Below, piece after piece: positions 26,809-36,300 of a stretch of DNA of 64,000 nt. Position numbers and translations under genes: made by a program. The stretch covers positions 17,826 through 81,825 of the forward strand of contig JBJKQE010000060.1 in the NCBI GenBank assembly GCA_046705645.1, given 5' to 3'. Positions within the stretch are counted from its first letter, which is position 1. Each line of letters begins with the position of its first letter. The stretch comes from FEN-1297 sp046705645 (GTDB lineage Bacteria > Bacteroidota > Ignavibacteria > Ignavibacteriales > Ignavibacteriaceae). The notes under the pieces are model-generated. The model ran no database searches. It saw nothing but the letters and a program-made list of their open reading frames with translations, and was not told the DNA's origin.

Positions 26809-26839
26809 TAAATATAATTAAAACCTTCTGGTAAGTCAA
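26809..26839 (-). promoter_or_regulatory. candidate promoter for the prs-rplY-pth operon
   Basis: On the minus strand: TTG (26839-26837), 20-base spacer, TATATTTA (26816-26809). Located about 42 bases before the prs start. Confidence 0.5.
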
Positions 26840-26894
26840 TAAACATTTTAACGTGAAATATTCAACTTGTGTATATTAAATCTTCTTTTACCGT

Positions 26895-27560
26895 TTAATC
26901 TTTCTTTTTTCTTAATAGAAAAATAATTACGATTAAAAGAACTAATCCAGATAAAGCATATATCCAAGGCGGGGTTTCTTTTAATTTAAAAGGTCTAAAT
27001 GTAACCGAAATTGTTTTTCCGCTGCCTATCTGGGACAATGTGTAATCCCAAATAAGAGTTCTGCCGTCTTTAGTAATAGAGTTATCCGAAACTATGTCCC
27101 CCCCGAATGTGTATTTATATGTTACATGGAAAGCATTCCCGTTAACACCAAAGCCCGTAGCAATAGGCGGAATAAATTGGGTGAAAATTTTAAGCCCTTC
27201 CGCACCGTTTTTTAAAGCAAATTCGGATGAAGAAAATGCTTTAGTTTTGTTAAGTGAATCGATATGAGAAAAGGATAGTTTAATCACGGCATGAGTGGTA
27301 CTGTCGGTTGTATCTGTGTAAACTTTTATACTTTGAATCTTAGTAAATCTTGAAGAGAATTCTGACTTAATAGAATCCGGGTTAAAAATACCGATACCGA
27401 TTTTATCAAGAATTTTTGGACTCTCATTATCAGGCATCTTAGTCCAAAAAGTAATTCTCATTGAACCGGAACCGTCCGCATATAGCTGTATGTCTTGAAT
27501 ATAGTTTATGCATCCACTGAAGGATAGAGATAAAATTAAAAGAACTAATAATTTTTTCAC
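26895..27560 (-). CDS. secreted lipoprotein with C-terminal membrane anchor
   Basis: A 221-residue protein from a GTG at 27560 chosen so the signal peptide VKKLLVLLILSLSFSGC begins it, with the lipobox Cys at residue 17. The open frame continues upstream to a TTG without a ribosome site. The mature part is beta-rich (LYADGSGSMRITFWTKMP, HVTYKYTFGG), and the C-terminus has a transmembrane helix (WIYALSGLVLLIVIIFLLRKKKD). Lipid anchor plus C-terminal helix resembles DUF3153/LppM-like proteins, but I cannot confirm that. Function unknown. Confidence 0.6.
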   Translation of the reverse strand: MKKLLVLLILSLSFSGCINYIQDIQLYADGSGSMRITFWTKMPDNESPKILDKIGIGIFNPDSIKSEFSSRFTKIQSIKVYTDTTDSTTHAVIKLSFSHIDSLNKTKAFSSSEFALKNGAEGLKIFTQFIPPIATGFGVNGNAFHVTYKYTFGGDIVSDNSITKDGRTLIWDYTLSQIGSGKTISVTFRPFKLKETPPWIYALSGLVLLIVIIFLLRKKKD

Positions 27561-27714
27561 GTTTTTAAACAGTATAAAATTTTGAAAACACAATAAAACC
27601 AATTTTAATTTGGTGCAATAATATACGTAATCAAGATAACACTTAAAGTTAATTTATAGAATTTTTAGGAATTTTTCATTAAGTTTCACCCTAAATTTTT
27701 AAAGGTGATATGAA

Positions 27715-27960
27715 ATGCCAACGTACGAATATAAATGCAACGACTGCGGATATACATTTGAATTATTCCAACCTATGAGTGCCGATCCCGTAAAAGTGTG
27801 CCCAAAATGTAAGGGTAATGTAAAAAGACTTATAGGCCCGGGATTAGGTCCGATTTTTAAAGGTACAGGATTTTATGAAACTGATTATAAAAACAAATCC
27901 AATTCTTCAACCCACATAAAACCTTCGACGAAAAGCAAATCTAAGCCTGCCTCAAAATAA
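27715..27960 (+). CDS. FmdB-type zinc-ribbon protein
   Basis: An 81-residue protein starting MPTYEYKCNDCGYTFELFQPM, the signature of the FmdB/regulatory-protein zinc ribbon. The ligands are CNDC (residues 8-11) and CPKC (28-31). The C-terminus is a Ser/Lys-rich tail. GGTGATATGAA precedes the ATG. Such proteins are small putative transcription or RNA-binding factors; the target is unknown. Isolated gene facing a minus-strand block. Confidence 0.88.
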   Translation: MPTYEYKCNDCGYTFELFQPMSADPVKVCPKCKGNVKRLIGPGLGPIFKGTGFYETDYKNKSNSSTHIKPSTKSKSKPASK

Positions 27961-27995
27961 CAAACAATTGAAAATTTAAATAAATCAGGGTATCG

Positions 27996-28016
27996 AAAAC
28001 CACTTTAAACGGTTTT
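27996..28016. terminator. weak hairpin terminator
   Basis: AAAACC (27996-28001) / GGTTTT (28011-28016), with T-rich sequence following, between two convergent genes. Short stem, so low certainty. Confidence 0.35.
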
Positions 28017-28053
28017 GAATTTAATAATACTTTCGTTTCAAGTAACAAATTAT

Positions 28054-31000
28054 TTAAAAATCAGTGCCCAGAGAAATATAATACTTTGGTTGAGAAAATT
28101 TATTAAAATTATATGCCCATGCTGCATCAAATCTAACAAGAAAATATAATAGAAAGATTCTTGCTCCTACCCCGGTGCCGCATAATAAATTCTTTGTAAC
28201 TAAATGACCGTTTACATCTCTACCAAAAAGTTGAAGCTGTTTATTATAATTCCATGCAGTCCCGGCATCAAAAAATATGTTGCCCATAATATTGCTGAAT
28301 AAAATAGGCAGGGCCCCTGAAAGGAGATATCTGATTAGTGGAAATCTCAACTCCAAATTCATCAGTCCGTATTTAGTTCCAATTTCCTGTGCATAATCAT
28401 AACCGCGCAAAGGAAGTGCCGCAGTAAGAAATGCAAAATCAGAAGGAGAATTAAGCGGAATAGTATTTGTCGCAAATTCTCTATTTATCCAGTTGTTCAC
28501 ACCCCCCAGAAAAAATCTTTGAGGATTATGCCCGCCTGAATATCCTCCGGCTAAGCGAAAAGCAAAAGAATAATCATACCAAAATCTGAAATAATTACGG
28601 TAGTCGCCGAGAAAAGAATAAAAATTTAAATTTTTGGCTATGATGCCTGGTGTTCCCAATACATCAAAACGATATCTTATCCCATCTATTGGCGCCGTAT
28701 AACCCCAAATAGAATTATCATGCACAAAGCTTAATGAAGGTACAATGTATGTATCTTTTTTATACGGCTCATCCGGGTTATCGAGATTTTCCATAGAAAC
28801 ATTTAACCAGCTTAATCCTCCTTCAAAACGGTAATATCTATTTAATGGATAACTTAAAGAAATAACTGCCCCGTAGTTTCTGAATCTAAATAAATTTGCC
28901 AATCCGGATCTATCAAGGTAGACAAACCTTGCAGTATGAAACGCTTCAATTCCATAATTAAGTCTTTGTTTTAGATAGAAATATGCTAAGCCATAATCGC
29001 TGTTTTTTAAGTCTATTTGTAAACTGGTTTGGCCGATTATACGGTAATTACCTAAAACATCACTAAATGATAAAACAGTAGTACCCAGTAACCCGTATAG
29101 TGAGCTGTATCCTGCATTTGCATAAACGATATCAGGAGAAAAATTAATCTTATATCTATTTACTTTATAGTTCCCTTGTTTATCCAGGTTATCTGTAAGA
29201 TTAAATTTGGAGTTTGCAGTATCGCTTTTAATATTTGCCTTTGCTGTATTGGTATCACCAAAAACATAATTATTAAAATCTATCTGGACGGAATCACCAT
29301 ACAGATTGGCAGTATTGGATTTATTTTCATCATTAATAACTGCAGTTTTGCTTTGTGCCGAATCAACTTCATGAATAACATGGCTTGAAATTTCTCTTAC
29401 CATTGTTTCTTTTTTATCCAGGCTTGTAATGTACACTGTAGGTACTAATTCATTTGTATCCAGTTTAATATCAATTGGATTATTCATTAAAAATAAATTA
29501 TACGAACCTTTATAAAGACTTGAGAAAACCAATTTACTTCCGTCCTTAGAAATAGTCAGCTGATATAGACCGTTTAATGAATTAGTAATTGGGTTTGCAG
29601 GAAGATCAACTATATTCTTTATAGAGTCGTCCGGATTAAGTTGAACTCTTTTTATATATATATTATTTATACCATTGATATCTGAAATGAAAAGTATCTC
29701 TTTGCCTTGCGGTCCCGCAACCGGCGCAAACTCATCGCTGTTCGGCATATCGGTAATCCGCACAATCTTTTTTGTATTAATATCGATTTTATAGATGTCC
29801 GAATGAGAATGTAAATAATCATATACTTTAAAAGTATCAGGCACAGAAGCAGCATTAAGATAATGCCCTCTATCAGAAGAAAAATAAATTGTTTTACTAT
29901 CCGGTGACCAAGCCGGGTCATTATCGGTAAAAATATCGTTAGTTAAGTTGCTTATGTTTTTATCTTGAAAATTATAAATATAAACATCAGACTGAATAGA
30001 AGTGTGCCCTATAAAAGCCAAGAACTTTCCATTGGGTGACCAGGCAAGGCTTTTAATTCCTTCTAATTTAATTGGAAGTGTTTCTCTCTTCTCCGAATTA
30101 ACATCGATAAGATATACTATATCATTGCCATCGCTTTTTGCCGATAATGCAATTTTAGTTCCGTCAGGCGACCAGCTTAAACCGGGTGTTACTACATTAA
30201 GTTCTTCAAAGTCAGCGCTTCTATTTCCTTTTACCAAACGTTTAATAATTTTTCCGTCTATAGTGCTCATTATATATACATCAAAGTAAAAATTTCTGTT
30301 GGAAATAAATGCAAGCCTATCTCCTTGCGGAGAAATTGCCGGACTAGTATTATAAAATCCTCCTCCTTCATCAGGATCGGTCAGCCGTCTAGCAAATTCA
30401 TCCGGGTCTTTTCTAATTGCAATATCCGGCCAATAAACTTTTTTTAAATGTTTTTTCCATCTTTCATTAAATTCTTTTAGAGTTAAACCCAGAGATAATT
30501 TGAAGCCTTCCTCCAGGCTGCCCGTCCCCTTAATTTTATTTACAAGCTCACCTATTTTTTCGTTCCCGTATTTTGATGCTATGTAATGAAATACCGATTC
30601 TCCCCCTCGATAAGCTAAATATCCGCTGAGCTGCTGCACATCCGGAAGATAATCATTTATTATAGCATCCCGAATAAACATATCGGTATTTATATCCCAG
30701 CCAAGCGATTGATACTCCGCCATACCTTCATTAAACCATTGAGGCAGATTCAAGGATATATTATTGGAAATTACATTCTGCAAAGAACCACCGTAATAGA
30801 AATCATTCATAACTGCATGAGTTAATTCATGATGGATTAAATGGCGGAATTCCGGGTAGGAACCCATAAACTGAACAACCACCCTATTCTTAAACATCTC
30901 GGTGAATCCTTCTATACCTTCACTAAGATATTGGTCGGTAATATTGGTCTCCTGAAAATCGTTGGTTGAATTATAGACGATAATAGTAATCCGGGTATTA

Positions 31001-31230
31001 ACTTTGTAGTTAAAACTTTCTTCAATTGATTTTAATGATTCTTCGGCAACTTTTGCGGTAAATTCAGCTAAGTGTGAACCCTTTTTTGAGAAATAAATAT
31101 CAAAGTGGTCGGTCTGAATATAGTACCACGTAAAATTTTTATACTGTACTTTGTTCTGCCCGAATTGTGCAAAAATGTCGGTATTTAAGATTAATAGAAT
31201 GAAAACAAAGCTTAGTAGAAACTTTTTCAT
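28054..31230 (-). CDS. metallopeptidase-propeller-outer-membrane barrel protein
   Basis: A 1058-residue secreted protein with three parts. After a signal peptide (MKKFLLSFVFILLILNTDIF), residues about 30-260 carry a peptidase MA-type domain with HExxH as HHELTH (His134, Glu135, His138) and a following WFNEGMAEY that supplies the third ligand. Residues about 280-600 are TolB/PD40 beta-propeller repeats (PDGTKIALSAKSDGNDIVYL, AWSPDSKTIYFSSDRGHYL). The last about 350 residues are an outer-membrane barrel resembling surface-antigen/BamA-type C-termini (FFLGGVNNWINR, FRLAGGYSGG, ISLGTDF). Likely an outer-membrane-anchored periplasmic protease or sensor. It follows rnr after 13 bases. Confidence 0.82.
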   Translation of the reverse strand: MKKFLLSFVFILLILNTDIFAQFGQNKVQYKNFTWYYIQTDHFDIYFSKKGSHLAEFTAKVAEESLKSIEESFNYKVNTRITIIVYNSTNDFQETNITDQYLSEGIEGFTEMFKNRVVVQFMGSYPEFRHLIHHELTHAVMNDFYYGGSLQNVISNNISLNLPQWFNEGMAEYQSLGWDINTDMFIRDAIINDYLPDVQQLSGYLAYRGGESVFHYIASKYGNEKIGELVNKIKGTGSLEEGFKLSLGLTLKEFNERWKKHLKKVYWPDIAIRKDPDEFARRLTDPDEGGGFYNTSPAISPQGDRLAFISNRNFYFDVYIMSTIDGKIIKRLVKGNRSADFEELNVVTPGLSWSPDGTKIALSAKSDGNDIVYLIDVNSEKRETLPIKLEGIKSLAWSPNGKFLAFIGHTSIQSDVYIYNFQDKNISNLTNDIFTDNDPAWSPDSKTIYFSSDRGHYLNAASVPDTFKVYDYLHSHSDIYKIDINTKKIVRITDMPNSDEFAPVAGPQGKEILFISDINGINNIYIKRVQLNPDDSIKNIVDLPANPITNSLNGLYQLTISKDGSKLVFSSLYKGSYNLFLMNNPIDIKLDTNELVPTVYITSLDKKETMVREISSHVIHEVDSAQSKTAVINDENKSNTANLYGDSVQIDFNNYVFGDTNTAKANIKSDTANSKFNLTDNLDKQGNYKVNRYKINFSPDIVYANAGYSSLYGLLGTTVLSFSDVLGNYRIIGQTSLQIDLKNSDYGLAYFYLKQRLNYGIEAFHTARFVYLDRSGLANLFRFRNYGAVISLSYPLNRYYRFEGGLSWLNVSMENLDNPDEPYKKDTYIVPSLSFVHDNSIWGYTAPIDGIRYRFDVLGTPGIIAKNLNFYSFLGDYRNYFRFWYDYSFAFRLAGGYSGGHNPQRFFLGGVNNWINREFATNTIPLNSPSDFAFLTAALPLRGYDYAQEIGTKYGLMNLELRFPLIRYLLSGALPILFSNIMGNIFFDAGTAWNYNKQLQLFGRDVNGHLVTKNLLCGTGVGARIFLLYFLVRFDAAWAYNFNKFSQPKYYISLGTDF

Positions 31231-31243
31231 ATTAAATCTTATT

Positions 31244-33340
31244 TTATTCTGCTATTATAAAATCTAATTCGGTTTTTTCTAAATCTACTCTAACAAGTTT
31301 TACCCGAACATGATCACCTAAACGAAATTGCTTTTTTGTAACTCTGCCAATTAATGCATATTTCTTTTCATCATAAACATAAAAATCTCCCTCTAAATCC
31401 CGCAGCCTGATTAATCCTTCAGCCAATATATCAATAATTTTAACAAATATTCCAAAATGTGTAAGACCAGAAATTATGGCACTGAATTCCTCACCTAAAT
31501 GTTCACTTAAATACTCAATTTGTTTTAGTTTTACGGATAATCTCTCCGCATCAACGGCATTTCTTTCGCAAATAGAAATATGATCGCTGATTTCATCCAG
31601 CTCGCTTAAGGAATAATTGATATTGCCATCTGAACCTAAATATTTATACAAAAGTCTATGAACAATAAGATCCGAATAGCGGCGTATTGGCGAAGTAAAG
31701 TGAGTATAATACTTAAATCCTAAACCGTAATGACCTATATTATTTACAGAATAAATTGCTTTTGCCATAGATCTAATGGCCAGTTCATTGATTAACGATT
31801 CTTCTTCACTTCCCTTAACATTTTGAATTAAAATCTGAAATTGATTTGATCTTGAAGAAGCCTTCGGGTCGAAAGAATAACCCAATGATTTTACAAACAA
31901 AGCAAATTCATTTATTTTTTCGTTATCGGGGACATCATGCACGCGGTAAATAAACGGTTTTGCTTTACCTTTTGAAGGCGCTGCAAAGTGTCTGGCAGTA
32001 ATTTTATTAGCTAAGAGCATAAACTCTTCAACCAGCATATTGCTGTCTTTAATTTCTTTTTTATATATACGGATTGGATTTCCATTATTATCAAGTTCAA
32101 ATTTAACTTCGGCAGTATAGAATTCGATACTTCCCTCTTTTAATCTCTTCTTTCGCAGTGTTTGAGCCAATTTATTTAAGGTTAAAATCTCATTCTTAAA
32201 TTCGCCATCGCCTTTTTCAATTATTTGCTGAACTTCATCATAATTAAAACGCCTTTTACTATTTATTATAGTCTTTGCAATTTCATAGCTTACAATTTTA
32301 CCTCGTTTTGTTATTTCCACAATTACGGAATAAGTTAATCTATCCTCTGCCGGAACCAATGAACAAATATCCGTGGATAATTTTTCAGGAAGCATTGGAA
32401 TTACTTTTCCGACCAGGTAGACGCTGTTTCCCCTTTTTAACGCCTGCTTATCAATATGTGATCCGAATTTTACATAATGGCCGACATCCGCAATATGTAT
32501 TCCCACAGAATAATTACTATTATCCAATTCTTCAATTGAAAGGGCATCGTCAAAATCCTTTGCGTCTTCAGGATCAATCGTAAATACTATTTTATTCCTA
32601 TAATCCTTTCTTTTTTTAATTTCATCCGGTGTAATATTAAGCTCAATTTCATTCGCTTCATGTATAACTTTGGGAGGAAATTTATAAATGATATTAAATT
32701 CTCTTGCAATTGAGGCAATCTCCGCATCAAATGACCCGGCTTTTCCTATAACTTCAATTATTTTGCCTTCAGGATTAAGCATTGAATTATTCCACAAAAT
32801 ATGTCCTGCAATTACTTTGTCCCCTTCCTCAGCGCCGGCTAAATCTGTTTTATCGATATAAATATCTTTATGAATAGAAGTATCATCCGGCTTAACAAAA
32901 TAAAATGATTTCGATTTTTTTAATGTACCGACAATTTCTTTTTTATTCCGATCAATTACTTTTACAATTTGACCTTCAAAATTTTTTCCCTTCTTATTTG
33001 CAAAGAGAACTGCTTCAACGGTATCTCCGTTAAAAGCATTTCCTAAATTTCTAGCAGCAATAAAAATATCTTTCATTCTGGAATTTTTTAGAATAACAAA
33101 GCCGTAGCTTCCGTTAACAATCTGCAAAACTCCCGTAACTTTGTTAGTTTCAGGCAAGTTATTCAGTTTATATTTTTTGCCATTCTTTATTAAGAAATTT
33201 TCCCGGTAAAGATCATAAAGCAGAGATTTTAAGGAGCTGTATTCGTGATCGGAAAAGACACTGAGTTTTTTTGCAATTTCTTTGCTCTTAAATTCTCTAC
33301 CGGGATTTTTTTTAAAGAAGGAAATGATTTTCTTTTTCAT
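31244..33340 (-). CDS. rnr: ribonuclease R
   Basis: A 698-residue RNB exoribonuclease: an N-terminal helix-turn-helix (ISFFKKNPGREFKSKEIAKKL), two cold-shock OB folds, the RNB domain with the metal-binding aspartates in FTIDPEDAKDFDDALS, and a C-terminal S1 domain (AIISGLTHFGIFVKI). It degrades structured RNA 3' to 5'. The TAA of the upstream TamB gene overlaps the ATG by one base (TAATG), so the two are translationally coupled. No Lys-rich tail is seen. Confidence 0.95.
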   Translation of the reverse strand: MKKKIISFFKKNPGREFKSKEIAKKLSVFSDHEYSSLKSLLYDLYRENFLIKNGKKYKLNNLPETNKVTGVLQIVNGSYGFVILKNSRMKDIFIAARNLGNAFNGDTVEAVLFANKKGKNFEGQIVKVIDRNKKEIVGTLKKSKSFYFVKPDDTSIHKDIYIDKTDLAGAEEGDKVIAGHILWNNSMLNPEGKIIEVIGKAGSFDAEIASIAREFNIIYKFPPKVIHEANEIELNITPDEIKKRKDYRNKIVFTIDPEDAKDFDDALSIEELDNSNYSVGIHIADVGHYVKFGSHIDKQALKRGNSVYLVGKVIPMLPEKLSTDICSLVPAEDRLTYSVIVEITKRGKIVSYEIAKTIINSKRRFNYDEVQQIIEKGDGEFKNEILTLNKLAQTLRKKRLKEGSIEFYTAEVKFELDNNGNPIRIYKKEIKDSNMLVEEFMLLANKITARHFAAPSKGKAKPFIYRVHDVPDNEKINEFALFVKSLGYSFDPKASSRSNQFQILIQNVKGSEEESLINELAIRSMAKAIYSVNNIGHYGLGFKYYTHFTSPIRRYSDLIVHRLLYKYLGSDGNINYSLSELDEISDHISICERNAVDAERLSVKLKQIEYLSEHLGEEFSAIISGLTHFGIFVKIIDILAEGLIRLRDLEGDFYVYDEKKYALIGRVTKKQFRLGDHVRVKLVRVDLEKTELDFIIAE

Positions 33341-36300
33341 TAAAATTCAAACCTGTATTTTAGGCCGAGTTCATTAATCATCGGGTTCGATGTACTTGTT
33401 TGCGTAACTGCTTCCTTTCTTTCTAGGCGGATAACAAAATTTTGAATAACAGGGATTTCTATCATTACATTAGTTTGGCTAAAATCCTGGAATACGGTTG
33501 TTGGTCCTCCTATTGAGTAGCGTACATTCTTTACTTTACCTACCAGGTTAAATTTCGTTGTTGAACCTACATTTCTAAGCTCAACTCCCCCTACAACGCC
33601 GCCGGAAACTTGGTTTAAAACCCCACCTAGCAATGATCCTGCCATAGAATAAGAAGTGCTTGATGTAATGCCGCTTAGAGCACTGGAAGATTGAGATTGC
33701 TGTGCAGTTAAGTCAGGAGCAAATTTATTAAATAAAATAAATATTATGGCATCAGTTACATCTTTAGTCGGATCCGGTTTATTGTTAGCAATGTTTTCAG
33801 ATCCTACATAAACTTTTATATTATTTTTATTTTGAGTAAGGTTTTTTGAAAGATCACTTAACGGGCCGCTAAGTTTTATTGTAACTTCAACCTGCTCTTC
33901 TTTATTTTCCTGATCCGGCGGAGTATAGTAATTTGTATAAGATGCTAAAATATTCAAATTCGGATTGCTTATTTGACTCTCAAATCTGATGGATCCGGAT
34001 GCTTCAAATGTTTTAAATAACTGCAAAGTTGAACCTTCCAATAATGTCAATTCTCCCTGAGTATTCGAACGACCGCCTATATTATCGTATTGAAGGTTTC
34101 CTTGTATAACGGCAGTCAAGCTTTGGTTAAACTCTCTTGAAAGAATAAATTTTATGGTGGCTTCATTCTGAACTTTAATATTTATGCTATAACTGAAGGT
34201 ACCGGTTTTTTCTTGGTACTCAGAGTTTTTAATGTTCATTTTATTTGAAAGGTTAATTAAATTTTCAAATTCCTTTTCGTTTTTATTTATTTTAGATGAA
34301 TCTATTACATACCTGTAAAAAATATTATCACCCGAACTTTGATAAGCGGATTGTGTAGGAGGAAATGTCAGCTTCGCCTCTTTTACTATTATGGGAACAT
34401 TAATAAATGATCCGCTTGAATCCATGTTAAATGTAATTTCATCATTTGTCTGAATTACCAGATCACCATATAAACTTGGACTGACTGCCTTGGAATCTTC
34501 GCTTAAAACTTTTAAACTGCCCATAACGTCAGCACTCATCGAAGCAATTTCAAAATTATTAAGATTTATATTTCCACCTCCTGTAATAACTCCCCCTCCA
34601 GGAGTACCGGAAATATTGGCAATCAATAAACTGTCAACAGCTATTTTATGATTTTCAATTTTTAGTTTAATGCCTCCCGTATATTTTAGATTATTTGCAT
34701 CAACCCGGAAGCCCAAATTATTAATTTCAATTTGACCGGCAGGATTTAAACTGGACAGCGTGCCTGTTAAATTTAAATTCGCCTTTAGTCTGCCGCTTAA
34801 CTGGCTTACCTTGGGAACAATATTGCCCAGTGTACCTAAATCAAAATCCTTTGCATTTAATGATAAGTTGATAGGTTTTGATTTCTTAAATCTTTCTTTC
34901 ACACCCATAAACGCAAGATCGATAGGAATGTTACCTGATATTTTAAGTGCAGGCATATCTTTATAAAGCAGTGAATCTAAAAATCTAACATCGACAGATA
35001 AATTTTGATTACTATAAGAAAGACTGCTTACCAGCGATCCGAATACATTTTTCCTGAAATTAACACTGTCTGCCCCAAAACTCAGATTCATTAAGGGATT
35101 ATAATAATTCCCGGTAACTTCAACTTTCATATGAATATTTGCACCAAGACTATTTTCCGGTTTAATATTAAAAAGATTGGATGTGATATCGTTTCCTCTA
35201 AAATTTTTTATTATAAGATTTAAATCCTGATTGCCGCTTTTTGATAGAAAGCCGTTCACACTAATTTCGCCGTTATTTCGTACAAGCTTAAAGTGATCAA
35301 CAGAAATTTTATTGTTTGTATAATTTATTTTTACTTTACCACTATTTATAAGTGCAAAATTATTATACTTAAAATCAAGCGTATCCAAATTCAATTTTAT
35401 AATATTATCCGTAAGGTCTACATATCCTTCAATACTTGTTTCAATATTATCTTTAAGTTGACCTGAAAAGTTTATATCGGCTATATTTTTCGATAATTTT
35501 ATATTAAGATTAATATTATGAAAATCACTGCCTTCAAATATTCTATCGGCTGTTAATTTTAAATTGCTGCTTATATCAGATAGAGTTTGAGCATTATAAT
35601 TATTTGAAACATTTAAGCCAAGGTTAAAATTGGAAAGGAAAAAAACGTTATCTGCATCCAAATATTTTAAATAATTCAGATTAGTATTTACGGACATTTG
35701 TATTCCCAGAGAATCGGTTTTAACCTCGCCGCTCATATCACCATCCAAACTAAGCTGATTGCTTCCCAATAATAATGAAAGCAGGTCGAAATTTTTAAAT
35801 TCAATCGTATATTTAAATGAAGAAGCAGAGTCAACCGTTAACTGTTCCGGTTTCTGATTCTGTGAAATAGCAATTCCGGTAGTTAATTGACGGTTAAAAC
35901 TCGAATCAGGATTCATAATATTATAAATCTTTGATTTAACTGCTTGTGCCAACGTTCCTGCTTCGTCTGCAAGAAGACTAACAGAATTTTTAATTGAGTA
36001 TTTTCCTATTATGGTTATATCCGCGAGATCTGAAATTATATTTATTACTCTCTCACCGTTATCGTTGCTGCGAATATCAAATATAGCACGTGCATTATTA
36101 ATATTAACCCCCTTAATCATTGATTTATCCAATTCCATTGTTAAAAACAGGCTTGTTTTTTCAATATTGAAGTTATCGCCGCTTCCATCCATCTTAAAAT
36201 TTAAATTGCTTTTCAAAGTAGAGTCATGTGTAAAATCCGCTAAATTGAGATTTCTAACCGCACCTTTTAATTCATAAGACGGTTTATTCTGGTTTACAAA

